A stretch of DNA of 64,000 nucleotides from Salvator merianae. Taxonomy: Eukaryota > Chordata > Lepidosauria > Squamata > Teiidae. Shown piece after piece: positions 32,301-47,300 of the stretch. Position 1 is the stretch's first letter; every line of letters begins with the position of its first letter. The position numbers and the translations under genes are program-made. The notes below the pieces were generated by a model. It saw only the letters and a program-made list of their open reading frames with translations. It made no database searches and was not told the DNA's origin. The stretch lies in contig QVOM02000057.1 of assembly GCA_003586115.2 (NCBI GenBank), positions 7,089,233 to 7,153,232 on the forward strand, read 5' to 3'.

Positions 32301-35300
32301 ACGAGAGCAAAGGCTAAAAATGGCCGCCAAGGACGGGACAGGGAAGAGGAGACCATTGGGAATGGGCAGCGGTAATTCCCTTCTCCGTTTAAAGCAAGTG
32401 GAAGCTTTCCAGACGACAATTTCCTCCCCGACATAAGAACCTGAGGGAAACCCTGAGAAATCCGGTTTTGTCTGGCCGGGGTCCAAACTGGAAGAAAAGG
32501 AACCTGTCCACATTGCCACACTGGCACATGGTTAAACAGCCGGGTTCACCCATCCCGCACAGCCAGTCTGGGCCCGCAATTCGCCCTCCCTCTGATGCTG
32601 GAGACGCGCCTTCTGACCTAGCCTGGCCATCTTACGGTCTAGGACCTTGATGATAAACTGTGAGGCTGAGTTTCCGCCATTTTGGGGGGGTGCGTTCATG
32701 CGTGCATGTGTGTGTGCAGAATTCCACCCGCTGCAGTGACGGGTTTCCACCTCCCCTCTCCCAGCGTACTCACATACACATCTATAGGTTCCGTCGTGGG
32801 TCCGTCTGCCGTCAGCGACTCGCCCTCTCGCTTGTCGCTCCCCGGGCGGCTGTACACAAAGACGGTGCCGGCTGCTTCATAGCGCCCCGGGAGGTTCACT
32901 GCCCAGTTCCCGTTAATGATAGACTTGCCATTGTGACTCCGAAGAGCTGGGAGGTCATGGCGGAACAATAAGAGAGTTATGGTTAGCGCTGGTTTTCCAT
33001 AGCTTAGCAGATTCCTGCCCTGAGCAGAGGGTTGGGCTGGATGACCTCTAAGACCCCTCCCACTCCTATCCATTCTGTAATTCGAAGACACTTTTACATG
33101 GAACAGGGACAAATTCAGGAAGGAAAACAAGGGTATCTGTGATGGCTACCAGTGGCAGCTTTGTGCTGCTTTGCTACCCGAGCCAGCTGCTAGGTGAGCG
33201 CAAGTGGGACAGGGATTACTGCACTTGTATTGGCTCGCGGCTCGCTTGGCAGCATCTGGTTGGCCGACGGGTGAAAGGGCTGCAGGTGTCACAGAGCTCG
33301 CCCTGACAGGACTGAACGATTCAGGGAGGAGCCGCCCAACCCGGCCCGAACAACCAGTCGCCTAGTTAGCAAGAGCTGTTCCCACGCTGTCGTCGGAAGG
33401 GCCTGGCTGGCTGCCAGGTTCAGGCAGATGTCCAGCCTTGGAGCCAAGGGAAAGGCAGAGACTTGGGTGTCCTTACCAGCTACGGGAGTAATGCTCTGGC
33501 TGGCTGGGATCACAGACAGGTGTCCACGGGCCTGAGAAGCATGGCGCGGATTTGGGCAGGTTGATTTCCAAGGGATACCTGAGACCCGTGTGTGCTCTGG
33601 AGGAATCCTCCACTGCACGGTACAAAAGGGCCCCACGCTTACCCATCCTCAATGGATTTAACTGACAGCTATGTGCATCATCCTCACTTTTGGCAACGTG
33701 TGTTGCTAACCCAATTCTGCAAACTAATTACACCCCTGGGAAGGTGCAAAGAAGGGCGCTTTGAGATTTTTAAGAAATAAATGTACACATGGGGTGCCTA
33801 CCTAGGTAATTGGGGCTCCGGGTCACCTCTTTGACCTGGATGCGTGTGGCCCCCGCGGGGATCTCCAGGATGCGGTGGTATCCGATGGGGACGTCGGTGT
33901 CGCTGAAGTTGCCGACCACCAGTTTGCAGGAGGTGTGGTCTCCCCCACACACGCCGCAGCTGTCCAGCGTGCAGTTTGAACCCAGGATCCCGTCGCAGCC
34001 CGGGGCCTGGCGAAGGCGACAGGAGCAGGAAAGGAAAGGAAGCAGAGTGCTGATCTATTTACTTCATTCATTGTAGAATTTGCTGTCTATACACTGCATT
34101 TCTGTTCTGCCTGACCTCCAAGAGCCCAAGGCAGCCCCTACTGTTTCTCTCCCCCCCCCCATTTCCTTCTTGCAGCAGACCTGTGAGGTAGGCCAGGCTT
34201 AGTGGCAGCAACTGTGGGGATCTAAACTCAGGGAACCTTGGGTTCTAGCCTGACCCTCCGCCCACTGCGCAACACTGCCCTCCGCAAGCCAGTTAACGAG
34301 AGACCCGAGCTGCTCACCAGGCACTGCCCGGCCACACAGATGTCCAGGGAGGACGCTTCGCACGGCGTGCCGTCCTGCACTTTCTCCGTGTGGCGCACGT
34401 AGAAGCGGTAGCCGATGGGCCGGCAGTTCAGCTCGCAGCGCTGGGAACCCCGCACTGCAAGACAGAAGCAGAGCAAAAGGAGGAGGCGGCGTCAGAAGCC
34501 AGGCCGCACCCGAACGCCAGCACTTCCGCGTGCGGCTGGCGGGCTGGTCGGTTGACCAGTGTGAGAACAGGCTGCTGGGTTAGAGGGACCGCGGGTCTCA
34601 TTCAGCAGGGCGTTTCTTCTCCTCCTATAGTCACGGAAGTCAGGGCTATCGAGGGTTCTTAGCCCCGGACGGAGGTGCCTGTCTCTGTTCAGTGGAGGCC
34701 ACGGTCTGGCTCTGAAGGACCAGGAGACTGCGAACAGGGCAGGCTGTGGGCTCCAATCCCACTGCTGGGCTTCCCTGGGCAGCTGCTTGGCCACTGGAAC
34801 AGCAGGCTGCTAGCCTAGCTGGGCCATGGCCTCAATCCGGAGGGGCACTTCTTATGTTCCCATCGGAGAGCTGCCCGACGTGATTTTAAGCCGAGGACAG
34901 GCCCCTTGCTGCTGACACAGAGTCCCACCTGCAAAACGGCCCCAGTCAGAAGCGTCCAGGTTGGGATTTCGTAAAGGCCGAAGCTGCCTTCCTCCCCCAC
35001 GGCAGAAACTGACCCTCACGGCGGCGCAAGGCAGTTTGCAGCCAGGACGTTTTCACATTTTCCAGAGTTTATTTTAGAAGAAGTTGTCTGGAGAGAGGGC
35101 AGGAAGCGCAGAGCCGATATAGCTCTGTCCTGGCCTTTTCCCGCTGCGGCACACGGACCTCTGGCGGAGATGGTCCCGCGCGGCCGGGCCGCTGACCTCC
35201 ATCCGGCCAGCGCTGTGCCGAACGAGGCCGCCAAGGAAGTGGAAAGACAAAAGAGGCTTTATGCGCAGAAGACTCCCTCCAAGACCGCTGGGCTTAAAAA

Positions 35301-38300
35301 CATAAATATTGGCTCCAGATATAAACAAAGAATGCAGGCGGGGAGGAGGCAGCAGCAGACAAGCTCAGATGCTCTGTCTGCTAACACCTCCTTGAACTGT
35401 TTTTTCAAGAATACTGTAGGTCTTGGCAACAGAAACCCCCGTTTGTTTATCACAGAGCAATTGCGCATTTTGGGAAGGGGGCAAGGTGTATTAAACGCCT
35501 GAATATATGTGCCACTTGGAGAGATCTGTGGGAGCTGGTGGTAAAGAGTGTACTCTGCCCATGCTCAGATGCACAGCCAAGAGGAGGCAGGTTGGGGCAT
35601 TGGTGAATTAATTCCTTTCTCTCCTTTCCCCCCCCAAAAAAAAATAAAATGAAGGACGTGATGGCCCCCTTAACCCCCATTCCTTCACGAACCCATCAGT
35701 TCTGTAGCTGGATGAAAATTAGGACAAGTTATCCTAGGGCAAGAAAAAGAGATTCCAGGACACTGATCTGGATAGAACGCAAGACCTCAGATCCCCAGAC
35801 ACCACTCTTCAAAGTAGAAAGAAAAATACTCTTTCCATGCTCTGGAGTCCCATGTGTTTACCCCCTCTGAAGCGCCAAGGCATTGCAAACAGGCCCCATT
35901 TAAGGTGGATTAATATTTACAGGCCGGGATTAATCTTCTGACAGCCAGCTGCCTGGCAAAGACGGTGCCTCTGAGCATGGAAAGAGTTCTCTCATTCCGG
36001 CACACTGCATCCACGGGAAGGACGTGTGAAACCCAGCTCAGGTCTCGTTCCAAGGCAATGTTCCTTTCAGCTGGCCGGGGACTGCAAGCCATTTCCTCCG
36101 CTGGCAAGATCCAACGTGAAAAACCTGCAGCTGAGAGCTTGTGTGCTTTTCCAGTGGGTGGGTGAGGTTTTCCAAGGGTCGCTGCTGACCTTGAGGGCCG
36201 TCAGCAGCAGGGAGGACCCCCTCCCTCGCCCCGCCAAAGAGACAGCATTGGTATAGGGGGAAAGATCATATATAAAACCGTTGGCAATATACAATCATTT
36301 GACACTCAGGCCCTGCCAGAAGACAGACAGTTAATCTCCTAGCATAAATAATATTTTGACCCCACGCCAGGGATGAGATAATCTCCAGGAACAGTAAAGA
36401 AACATACATAGGAGCAGGGGAGACTCAGGGCAAGCAAGGGTTCTTCCTCCCCCCCAGCATCGTCCATACGATGCCAGTCACAGCTCCCCAACAGGCAGAA
36501 ATTGCACCGGTTCAGCCTCCGCAGCCAGAGAAACACGCAGAGATAAGCCCACAGTTTCAAAATCTCACCTGTTCTTTGTCTGCTCAGCTATATGTGTGAT
36601 TAAAGGGGTCATCAAGTCCATCTTGACCCTGCCACACAGTATTCTGAGCAACAGCACAGAAACCATTTCTCACCACGTTCTGCCAAGATTTGTTGATTTC
36701 CCCGTCTAGACTATAGCCCTGGGATTTCCTGGTGGCCTCTTATCTACAAGTTCACCAGGCCTGAGCTTCTGAGCTCAGACAAGATCAGTTAAGGATAGTA
36801 CACTGTATACAGATCTGGTTTCCATAGTCTCCAGGAAGCTTATTAAAAAAGAAAAAAAAAAAGAAAAACTTCAGACTCTGGAGGCCACTGTCTCTGAATG
36901 CACCATGGCATTCTGGGTATTCAACTGCCACACTGGGTGCCATATTATTAGCATACTTCCGCTTCTTCCATCTCATCTGGCTTCCAGGGCCTCTTGTGGC
37001 AAGGAGTTCCGCAGGTGACTCCCTGACAAAACAGCTATGTTGGGCCAATGAGAGCAACACTCTCTAGTCTAGAGTAACTCTGTGGCCATAAGGGATGGGG
37101 AACTGTTGATAGGTTCTTGTCACAACGGCATTTTTAGGATGCTTGTGTGGCATGCCCTATCCAGCCCTCCGGGCATCGCTGTGGCTTCAGTCGGTTTCCT
37201 AAGCTGTGCTGTCCTTGGACTGACCCCTCCAAAGCCGCTTATATAAGAATCGGTGACATGGCCACCTGCTGCTGCAAATTGTTCATTAAAATACCGTACA
37301 GGGAGGGGCAAAGGAGAGAAAGAAAGGAATCCTGCACCCCCCTCCAAGACCAGTCAGGAGTCCAGCGGCGGTCCGGGGAGGAGAAATCACAGACAGGGTT
37401 TGAGATTGGATTTCCACACGGCCAGAGAAATCTCTCTGAGAAGGCCAACGTTTGCCCCACAGAGGGGCCGGCCTTGGAGAGCCCTAATCCTGCAGGAAAG
37501 CTCTCTCTCCCCCGCTCACAAACCACAACCCCCCAAAAAAGCCATCAGCGCCTGGGGCAGGGAGGCGGCCATGTGGAATTCTGGACTCCTGAAGGGTTCA
37601 TTTCCTGGATTCTGACAAACTCAGTCCTCAGCATCTCCAGGCTGAAGGGCTTGACTTGTTTATTTATCCACTGATTTCCAGCTATTTATATCAGAAAGCG
37701 CAAATAGAAGGAATCAAACCAGATAAAAGATAATGAAAGCGCAAGCTTCCCACCCTGTCCTAGCAAGACCCGGGCTCTGTCTCTGCCGGGCTGAGAACGC
37801 TGACCAGGGTTGCGGGCTTTTGAAGGATTTAAGGATGCCTCCAAGGTTTACTTGTCCCAAAATGTTGTTACTTTTGATTTCTGTTTGGCTCGGGGACCCC
37901 CTTTGTCTGTCTGCAAGAAGGCCGAGGAATAAACCATTTAAACATTAATATTAAACATTAAACAAAACAGGCGAGGGCCTGGTTTACTTGCCAAGCCGGC
38001 GAGAATGCAATGTTCCCTCTCGTAGGACTGCGCTAAACTCCATTTGGGTCCACCATCCTATCTGCCCCTGACTGACAATTTGGGAAGCCAGAATACGTTC
38101 AACAAAACAGGAAGCAGCCCAACCTTCTATATAGATCGAGCGTGCTTGCTTGGCTTCCTCGGACTCAGTTAGTTGCTGCATGTCAGTGTGGCAGTTCGAG
38201 GCGCAGGCGCCGTCCCAGGGAAATACCTTTGGCAACCTGATACTAAAAGAAGAAGAAGCCACACGCTTACCATCTGTGAAGGGCTCCCACTGGTAGAGGC

Positions 38301-41300
38301 GGCCCATGAATTCCTGGTTGTTATAGGCAGAGCACTGGACAGCACGGGGATCGGGACGCTCAGGTGGACAAGGCTAGGGGGAAGAGAAAGGGGAAACACA
38401 CACAGAATTACTGTACCACTGAATTACGCAAGGACGTCACCTGGCCATAGTAAAATTACTTGCTCTTTAGCTGCTTCCCTAGTTGGAGCTGCAAAATTCC
38501 TAACCTTGCTTCCAAAACTGGGGCTCCACACTTATCCTGATCTGTCCTAAGAACACAAGAGGAGCCCTGCTGGATCAGCCCACGGCCCACCTAGTCCAGC
38601 ATCCTGTCTTACCCAGTGGCCCACCAATTGCTTCTGGGCCTCTCGAGCAGAATAAAAAGGCAAAATCTTCACCTGCTCTTGGTTCCCTGCAAATGGCCTC
38701 GAGAGGCATCCTGCCTGTCCCTCCAATCTGGAGGCGGTACCCAGGCATCCATTCTAGTAGCCATTGATACACCTGTCCTCCATGAATTAAGAGGAGCCCT
38801 GCTGGATCAGGCCACAGTCCGCCTAGTCCGGCATCCAGTCTCACGCAGTGGCCCACCAGTTGCTTCTGGGCATCTGAAGCAGAAGACGAAGGGAAAACCT
38901 TCACCTGCTCTCCACTCCCTGCAAACAGGTTTTACAGGCATCCTGTCTGTCTCTCCAACCTGGGGCCTTCGGGTATGGGGCAAGATAAAAATATAATTGT
39001 TTGATAGATAGATAAATAAATAAATAACAGAGCCTCAATGGCCTGTCATACTCTTGGGTATTATCTTTCCCCCAAAATGCAACTCGAGGCATATGAATTA
39101 AACTGTTGCCACAATGCATGCTCAACTGTTAGCACATTACAACAGGCCACTGTTGGTTCAACTTTTAACTGTGGTTTGCTTAAAGGGAACAACCTGGGCT
39201 TGTTTTAACTGAGGTTCAGTGTCAGGTGCAAGCAAGTGTGACTTGTTTGGCTGCTCACGAAACGTGCTGGACAATGGAGGCATAAGCGGACAATGGAGAC
39301 ATAAGCGGAATGAGGAATATTTTATTCAAAACCATCTCTTCTGCATTGGGAGACAGTGACCCCCCCCCCACCTCTCCTTACCAGCCAATTTCAACCTGTA
39401 AAAGCTTCCTAGCAAGGGATTCTGGGAAATTCTGTTAGGGACCAATGAGACAAAATGAAGAATCCCTGCCTTTTTTGACCAAGAAAAACAGTCATGTCAA
39501 TGTTAGCTTTTTCCCAAGAGGAGAGGGGAAACAGGATAGCTTTTACAATAAAACTTAAAATCTACTGTGCCTTTCTGTTAAAGGACACATCGCATTTTGT
39601 AAGTACCATCTAAACAATGTTTACAAGCTAGACCCTTTAGGGGGTTGATTTCGAACCTAGAGCAGAAGTTAATGATGATAAAGGACATTCAGGAAATTAA
39701 TTCTGGCAGCAAACAGGAAATTTAGTCACAGACTTCTCCTATGTTCATTTCACTTCAAAAGGCCAGCAACCATTAATGCACAGAAAAACCAACACCCAGA
39801 AAAGCCACATAAGATCAGAGGCAGAAATGGCCTGTCCCTGCTTCTCTGGGGGGTGAAAGAGGCTTTGCAAGTCAAAATGTATTTCTATGGATAAACAGGT
39901 TTGGTGGGCTTTTTATAGCCTCCCAAAACCACGGCATCTGTTGGACAGCCGTGGAAAGAAACAAAAATTAACAAGTGTTCAGTTTTTTTTAAAAAAAATC
40001 TGCCTATCTGCAGCTAAACATCAGCTCCAGAAACTGCAAACAGAAGCCACAGATCTGTTCTGTCTGTCCACCACAATCTAACCACTGTTACGCACGGAGT
40101 AACACAAACAACCATTGTTATCCTGAGGGGCCAATCAGGAAGTTTTAAAACCAGGAGTCGCCCAAGAATCTAGTCCTTATGAACTCATCACAGGCACAGC
40201 GCAGCAAGACCTGTTTCTCATCACTGTGCTCCAAAAGGGAAAACACGATCAAAAAACCTCTATTTCTGTGCGCAGAGCTTAGGAGAGCAAACCAAGCGGA
40301 ATATCAGGCTACAGATCCCTCTATAAGGTCACTGATAGCAGGGCAGCTTGCCTGCCTACTCCTGGCTAAAAGGGAGTTTAGGGTCTTTGCAATTCACCTC
40401 TGGCTAGCATGACCCCCACACACACCTGAAAGGGCCTCTGAGAATATAGCAAAGGACTCTGCACAATGTGAAGCGGCAGGCCAGACGCACCAATTTGCAG
40501 AATATTCCCTGTGGACAGGCCAGAAAAACTGATGCTGTAACTGAGAATTAACACTCTCCAGGTTTATTTGTTTTCCAGCCCACAAAAGCCATGTCCCTCT
40601 GTCTCTGCATATGGCTTTGGGATTTGTCCCAAGAGCAACGCTTTGGACTGGTTGTTGCATTCCTGTGTTGTTGTTTATTTTACTGCGGTGCGAAGTTTTT
40701 ATTACCAGACTTCTTTATATGATTTAACTCCAGGGAAGGTATTCTGTGCCCGGGACCCTTCACACAGCCCTGTTCCTAGTCTCCGGTCCTCAATCTTTAC
40801 CTCTTGTCTGCATGCTTTGAACTGCTTGCTCACTCCCTCACAGTGGAAGGTTTCCATGCCGGGATAATACAGGTTCCACTGCCGTGCTTCGCCCGCAGCG
40901 TGTGGGACGTACCCCCTGCCGTGGAGCTGTGTGGGGTTCCCGCGGGGCGGCGGCAGCCATGTGTTTGGCTCTGCCAGTCGAGGAGCCATGGGTTGGTCGA
41001 CAAAGAGGTTGTGTGAGGGCCACACCCCGTGGCTGCCGGTCTGGGGCACGTTCTGACGCTGGTTCCGGGAACGGCCTTGCTCAGGCGGAGGAGGGTTTCC
41101 GCGTACGGCTCCGTCTATGTGGGCCATGGGGCCACCCTCCGGGTGTTGAGGAGGCCCCGGTGACACCCGGGGCGTCTTTCCCACCCCAGGCCCTTTCCGC
41201 TTGGACGTGGAGCTGTGGTTCCTCAACACCTGGTGGGTCAGGTGGAGCTCCCCCGGCGCCTGAGGAGAGGGGCTGCCCAGTGAGGACGGCCTCCGCGACG

Positions 41301-44300
41301 GATGAACTACCGAGGCCGCTGGGGAGACGTCACCATCTGAGCCCTCATTTCCTGAGTCGACCGAGCTGTCTGGGGAGCCTTCAGGCTGGGGGGGTCCACC
41401 CGGTGCCACGGGGGGTCTTGCGGAGACTTTATGGGGAGGCGGCAGCTTTTCGGCAGGTGCCGTGGTACGGTCTGGCTCAGGGGCACCGCCGGGGGAGGCC
41501 GGAGGGGTCGTGGCCGCCTTCCTGCGTGGCTCAGTTCTGCTCGACGTTTCGCTGCTCCGGGTCATCATCAGGGCCGGTTCGGTGGGTTCAGACGTGTCCC
41601 TCGGGCTCCCCCTGGTTGCGTCTTGCCTGCTGTGTTCCACCCCGTGGGCGGCCCTGCTTGTGAAGAGGGGCTGCTCTGGGCTGCTCTGGGCCACGGGCTC
41701 CTTGTCACGACTGGACGCCTCTGCCTCGTGGGCGGAAGGACCAACAGCTTTGCGCTTCTGCTTCCTCGATGGGGGGTGAGGAGGAAGGGGGGGCGGCGGT
41801 GGGGGGGCGTCATCCTGGGCTCCATGGTGCCTCTTAAAGCGGGAGACAGTCGCTGCGGCCGCATCTTTGTGGAGAGGCAAAGCAAACGGCACTTTCCCGT
41901 AGCCATACTTGCCAGGTTTGATCGACTCTCGAACTCGGGACCTGAAAAGCACAAAGATTTTTATTCCATCCCATCCCACTCCACTCCGTTTTTATACCTC
42001 CCTACACTGAATGGGCTACTGAAATAAAACTCATTAAAATCTATTTTTTAAAAAACCCACATATAATCACCAATCACCTGTGTGAATAAAAATGCTTTTA
42101 CTGGACTTTGAAAAGTGTTCAATATTGATGCATGGCGTACCTGTGGAAGAGGATTATTCCAAACCCTGGGGGCCACCACAAAGAAAGTCCCTTCTCTAGC
42201 CACCTTCCTACCAACCTCATAAAGGAATGGAACATCTAAGAAGGCCTCACCAAAGCTGAGATTTATTTTTTTTTAATTGTGGTCGCTAATCTGTTATAGT
42301 TCTACGGCTCTTTGAGATCCAGAATTTCCAGGCATTTCTGAAATGGGACACAAAGCTTTGAGCGGCACTTCAAGGAAAAAGCAGCCCACCACGCTAGCTA
42401 ACCCAGTGGAAAACCTCCAGCTGTTTGGATTGTCAAAAGGGGACCCATGTAAACCTGCCAGCAGAATTTTGCTACTCCAGGACTAAAGAAAACAGATTGC
42501 CGCCACAATGTTGTAATTTCTCTTTTGTTGTTGGTCTTTTTTTAAAAAGGTTTATTAATAATGAAGGAATTTGTTTGAAAATGTCTTCTTATTGCTAACA
42601 AGAGAGGAGAAAACATGTGCTTTATGGGACAATTTATTTACAAATGTTATTGCAAAAGTCTGATCAAAGGCTGCAATATATGTTTATTATTATAAATCTC
42701 CCTGGGCAACATGGGCTGAGTTGTGGCCAATCAGCCTAACCCTACCTCACAGGGCGATTGTGCTTCACCTTGGGGCCCCTGGTGGAAAGACAGGATAGAA
42801 ATCCCACAAATAAAAATAAATATATCAAGAAAAAGCATTCCTGAATTTGGTTTTTACTGTTGCAATCTGCACCTAAAATTCCCTCCTTTGTTCTTTTTGC
42901 TGGGAACCCATTTCATTCTAACTATAACCAGTCATTTTGTTTGCATCCTTTTTTTTTTTTTTAAAGTAACTTTAAAGCATGGATATTCTGGAATATCCAT
43001 GCTTTATTCCAGAATATCCAAATATAGAGGAATAAATAAGCGACGTCTGGATGCAGCCTGAGTTTGTGATGTGAACAGAGAATTTTGACTAATACAAAAG
43101 ACAAAAAACAGCGTCTGTCTTCTGAGTAAATCTTTCAGCAATCATACCTTACAAGGACTTAATGTAAGATGCAATTTTGCATGCAAGGCAGGAAAATGAA
43201 AGGGTCTAAAGGGACAGAGCTCCTAATGAAAGGAACTGGAGTGCCGTATCTGTGGAAGGCAAATATTTTGAATTTACCCAGCCAAAACCGAGCCTCTGTG
43301 AATGACTTCATCTTAGGCTAACTGACTTCATTTAATACCAGCAGCAGATAATGGGCTGATTAAATTGACCCTAAATCCAGACGAGATGCAGACTCTCTCC
43401 AATAAAGCTTCTCAAGTCTACAAAGCAAGGACGCAACCCAGTTGGATGGGGCTGCGTTGTCCTAGGGGATCTTTCAAGATCCACCCTTCTTCCTTGAGAT
43501 CCACATGGCACTGGTACCTAGGATGGACTATTTCTGCCTCCAGTCTGTTCTCCACATATGGCCTTTTCTGGACTGAGAAAACCTGAATACAGTTATCTGT
43601 GCTTTGGTAACTTCCGGACTGGACTACTGCAAGGCAGTGTATATGGGGCTGCCCTTGAAGAGGGCCTGGAAGTGAAAACCAGCGCAGAACACTGCCGCAG
43701 AACTGCACCGGGAGGGTTTCTGTCTGGATCCAGTTATGCTAATCTTGAAATGATCTTCACAGGTTGCCAATTGGCAACCAAGTCCAATTTAAATAAAATA
43801 GTGTCGGGAATATAATGGGGAAAAGACATCTATCCAGCATTAAGAAGGAGAAGGAACAGAGACAGAGGGAAGAATTGTATAACAAAAAAAATTTTTTAGG
43901 AGCAGAACGATAGTGGAGGGTAAGCCGCTGAAGAAAATAAAACAAAACGGTCCTTCTGTGATAGGAAACGGGGCAGAACGGAACGGTGTTAGGCCTGACG
44001 CTTCGGAGACGGGAAATCCCTGGAACTCCCTCCGAACGTTCCTGTGATGCTCACCTCCAGGCCTCCCGGGACTCGGGCGTCGGAGAGGACGCCCAGCTGT
44101 ATTGGCTGCTGTCCGCCTGGCTACGGGCCCGGGGCCGATCCGGGCTCAGTCCCGCCTCGTGGCTGCTGCGCCTCACCGGTTTGAACAACGGAACGGAAGA
44201 ACGAGCCGCCGGCCGGGTCGAGCCGCCGTGCCTGGCGGAGCCGTGAGGTAGCCTGTGCGATGACGTATGGTTGGGAGGTTCTTCCCGCTGAAGCGGGTTC

Positions 44301-47300
44301 CCCCGCAGTCCGGCGGGGGCAGAGCGGGAAGGAAGGATGTCCCTCCGGCGGCTTCCCTGGGGGGTCAGAACGTTCCGGGTCTGAGTCAGAGGTGACCGAT
44401 CCACCGGGAAAGCCTCCTGGCGGGCGTAGCGGTTTGGGGAGCCGTAAGAAGCATCAGGAGGTTGACCCCGGGTGTGGAGAGGCAGAATGGCTCCGGTGCC
44501 GTGGTAGGAGAGGGCCGGCCGGGTATTCCTGTCAGTGTGCAATGGGTACGACGGCCGGGCCGGATAGGGGCTGGCAGCCCTCTCCCCTTGGTGTGAGGCG
44601 TGCTGAGGGTGCGCAGGGTGCTGAGGAGCCATTTCTGTCCTGCCAGCCCAGGGGACCCGCTGATAAGGAGACTGGCAGGCTCGAGTCCTTTCCAAGACAC
44701 CAAGGCCGCATGGCTGAGAGCATGCTGACCACGAACCCCAAGGGCTCCAGATCCCCTGCACTCGGCTCCCGGGGCCATCGTCCTCAGGGGCCTGCCGGGG
44801 CTTCCTTTCGGGGACCTGGAGAGAGAGAGAGAGAAAGAGAGAAGACTCAACAGATAGCTTGTTCTTTCACGGCAGAGAACCCACGATGCCCTCTGCCCAA
44901 CGATGCCCTCAAGTTTGTTCATCCGTTCCCAGCACCAGCAGTTCCCCTAGCCACCATCTTGGTCTTCTTCCCCCATAATGGACTCTTCCCCCGCACGCCA
45001 GCATCTGCTAGAAGAACCAAAACTCTTAAGAGAAAACAGCCACTGACAGGATTTATTTTCCATTCCTCCTCTGGTTTCTGGTCAGACACTCTCCGGCCCC
45101 TTTCCCTTGATAGCCAGGTCTTCTTTTAAGGTTCATTTCTGGGTCTCATGGTAGCCAAGGGACCTTCAGGAGGCCTCAGGTTCCCACTCCATGGGGCCAC
45201 AGAGCTCCGGGAAGCCCGCTCTAACTCTCGGGCCTTTACTTCGTCCTATAGTTTCTTCTAGTTCTCAAACTGGGGACCACCACCAACAACAACAACAAAA
45301 AGGATACAAAAAGAAAGAGAGCAGAGTTTAACCTGTGGAACTCCCTGTTCCATGATGTAGCAATGGCTACCAAGCTTGAAAAAGAGGGTTGGAACAAAGT
45401 GACCAAACTGAGGGTCTGTTATAAGCAGGATCTGAGCCAGCCAGCCAGGTTCAGTTTTATTCCATTTATCCAATCCACCAAGTTTGCCCAGTTCCCTCCT
45501 CTCTACATTAGGAAAATCACAGAGCAGTTTGTAGAGAAACACTCAGAGGGACATTTTATACAGAATCAAGCGTTCCTATAGTGCAACCAAAATTATTGTT
45601 TGCTCGCAAGATGAACAGAACCTACAGGAGAGATTTAGACATAGCCGAAATCCACAAATCTCTTAGATTACTTTCTGGCCATGTTCGCCTGCGCTTAAAA
45701 TCTTCTGTAGAAATTCTCTGCAAGAAAAGGTCGGATGCATCCCCTGATTTTCTAAAATGCCCAGGTGAGTGAAAAAAGGTCTTCATCTGAAGCCTAAGGC
45801 TTCTTCTAGATGGCCATGACAAAGATGGTTTTTTTCCCCCACAAAAAAACGGCATCACAGGGGCAGGCCTGTCCCGTGGTCCAGCCCTGGAGGAGCACTA
45901 TACGGTCTTTAGCATCATGCTCCATGGCCATAACATGGCTGACCCCTCCATCACTGTGACGGCACTGGCCGTCCCCACAGATGGACCAAACAAACGCAGC
46001 AGGAAAAGATGTTCCTGCGGCACTTTGAGATAACTTTTCTTGCACTCTCTCTCTTCAGGGTTTTCCGCATTTCTGGAATAGACCACGAACAGCAGACGTC
46101 TGCCAGGGTTTGGTGACGGCGCTGCAGGAGCAGACACCTGCCACCTTTGTTAACGTGCCTAGTGGCCGCCTTTATAACCATGCATGAAGGCGTCAAAAGC
46201 TGCTCGGTCCCCGGGTTTACACCTCCTCCTTTGCAACCTTGCACTGCAAGTCATCCCAGGCCCTCCATCATCCCTCGCTGGGTGCCATGAGAGACGTCCC
46301 AGCTGGTGATCAGCCTTGGGCCAGCCGTTTCCTTCTTGGCCGAGCAATGATGTCAGAAACCCATGAAAGCAAAAGAGGTCCTGAGGGGCACATTTTTCAG
46401 CCAAAAAAGGAGACTATTATTAAAATGAAACGGGTTTGTGCTAAACGACCCAAATCCTTGGCAACCTGGCCAGATGGTTGAAAGGACAGATAATGCTTAG
46501 GAGGAATGAAGTGAAAGGCCAGACTCTGGAAGTGGGGAGGGAAGGAACCAGTTTTTGCTCCACTTGCTCTAAAGAAGCAGGGAACATCTGCAGCAAAATC
46601 CGTGGCAGTTGATCTATGCAAATTAGGCCCCTGAATAATGATTTGGAAAGACGCAAGAGGAAAGAAATGCACTCTGGGGCTAGGGAGGCCTCTACGGTTA
46701 TGATTTTACTGCTCCAGTGACATAGTAGGTGACTGTGGGTAGAATAGAAAACAGAAATCTGCCTTTTTCCTACTTCAAATGTGCTACATCGATTTCTGTC
46801 CCAGCAGAAACAGAAAAGGCATTCACCTGCACACAACCAGTTGTGTTCTGCCTCACTTTCCTGCCCGTAGCCTATAAAATAACACAGCACCTTGTAGTTC
46901 TGCTCTGCATAGAAGCCTCTTTTTCCTAAAAGAACTGGTAACAATTAATTCACCCATCATGACAAGGAAACACCTTTGACCTTCGGTCAGGCTAATTCCC
47001 TCTTCAAGTGCTTCGTTCCACTGCAGCCAGTAGGGCTTGGATTTTCTGACACACAGTGATGCAATAAGACAGCCTTAGCTTTCCAGGGTCTCCTTTGAAA
47101 GTTACAGAAAAATTAATGCCTAGAAAAAATTGAGTCCAGCTGTTGGGTGACTCGTGCATTTCATACACACGACAGAGTTCCAAAGAAGCTACAGGCGTCC
47201 ACCCAAAGAAAATTAAAATACCTTTTTTAAAGCACATCTGCTGGCTGACTAGGAAAAGGGATCCATTAATTGAAATAGCTCCCCTTTAGTCATTTAGTGC

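Noticed and set aside
40884..41663. Plus-strand 259-codon frame
   Set aside because: It is antisense to the ADAMTSL4 380-codon exon. Composition is forced by the GC-rich exon, and it shows no family signature.
44260..45129. Plus-strand 289-codon frame
   Set aside because: It is mostly antisense to the ADAMTSL4 TSR1/linker exon and runs on into an intron. No homology or splice support.
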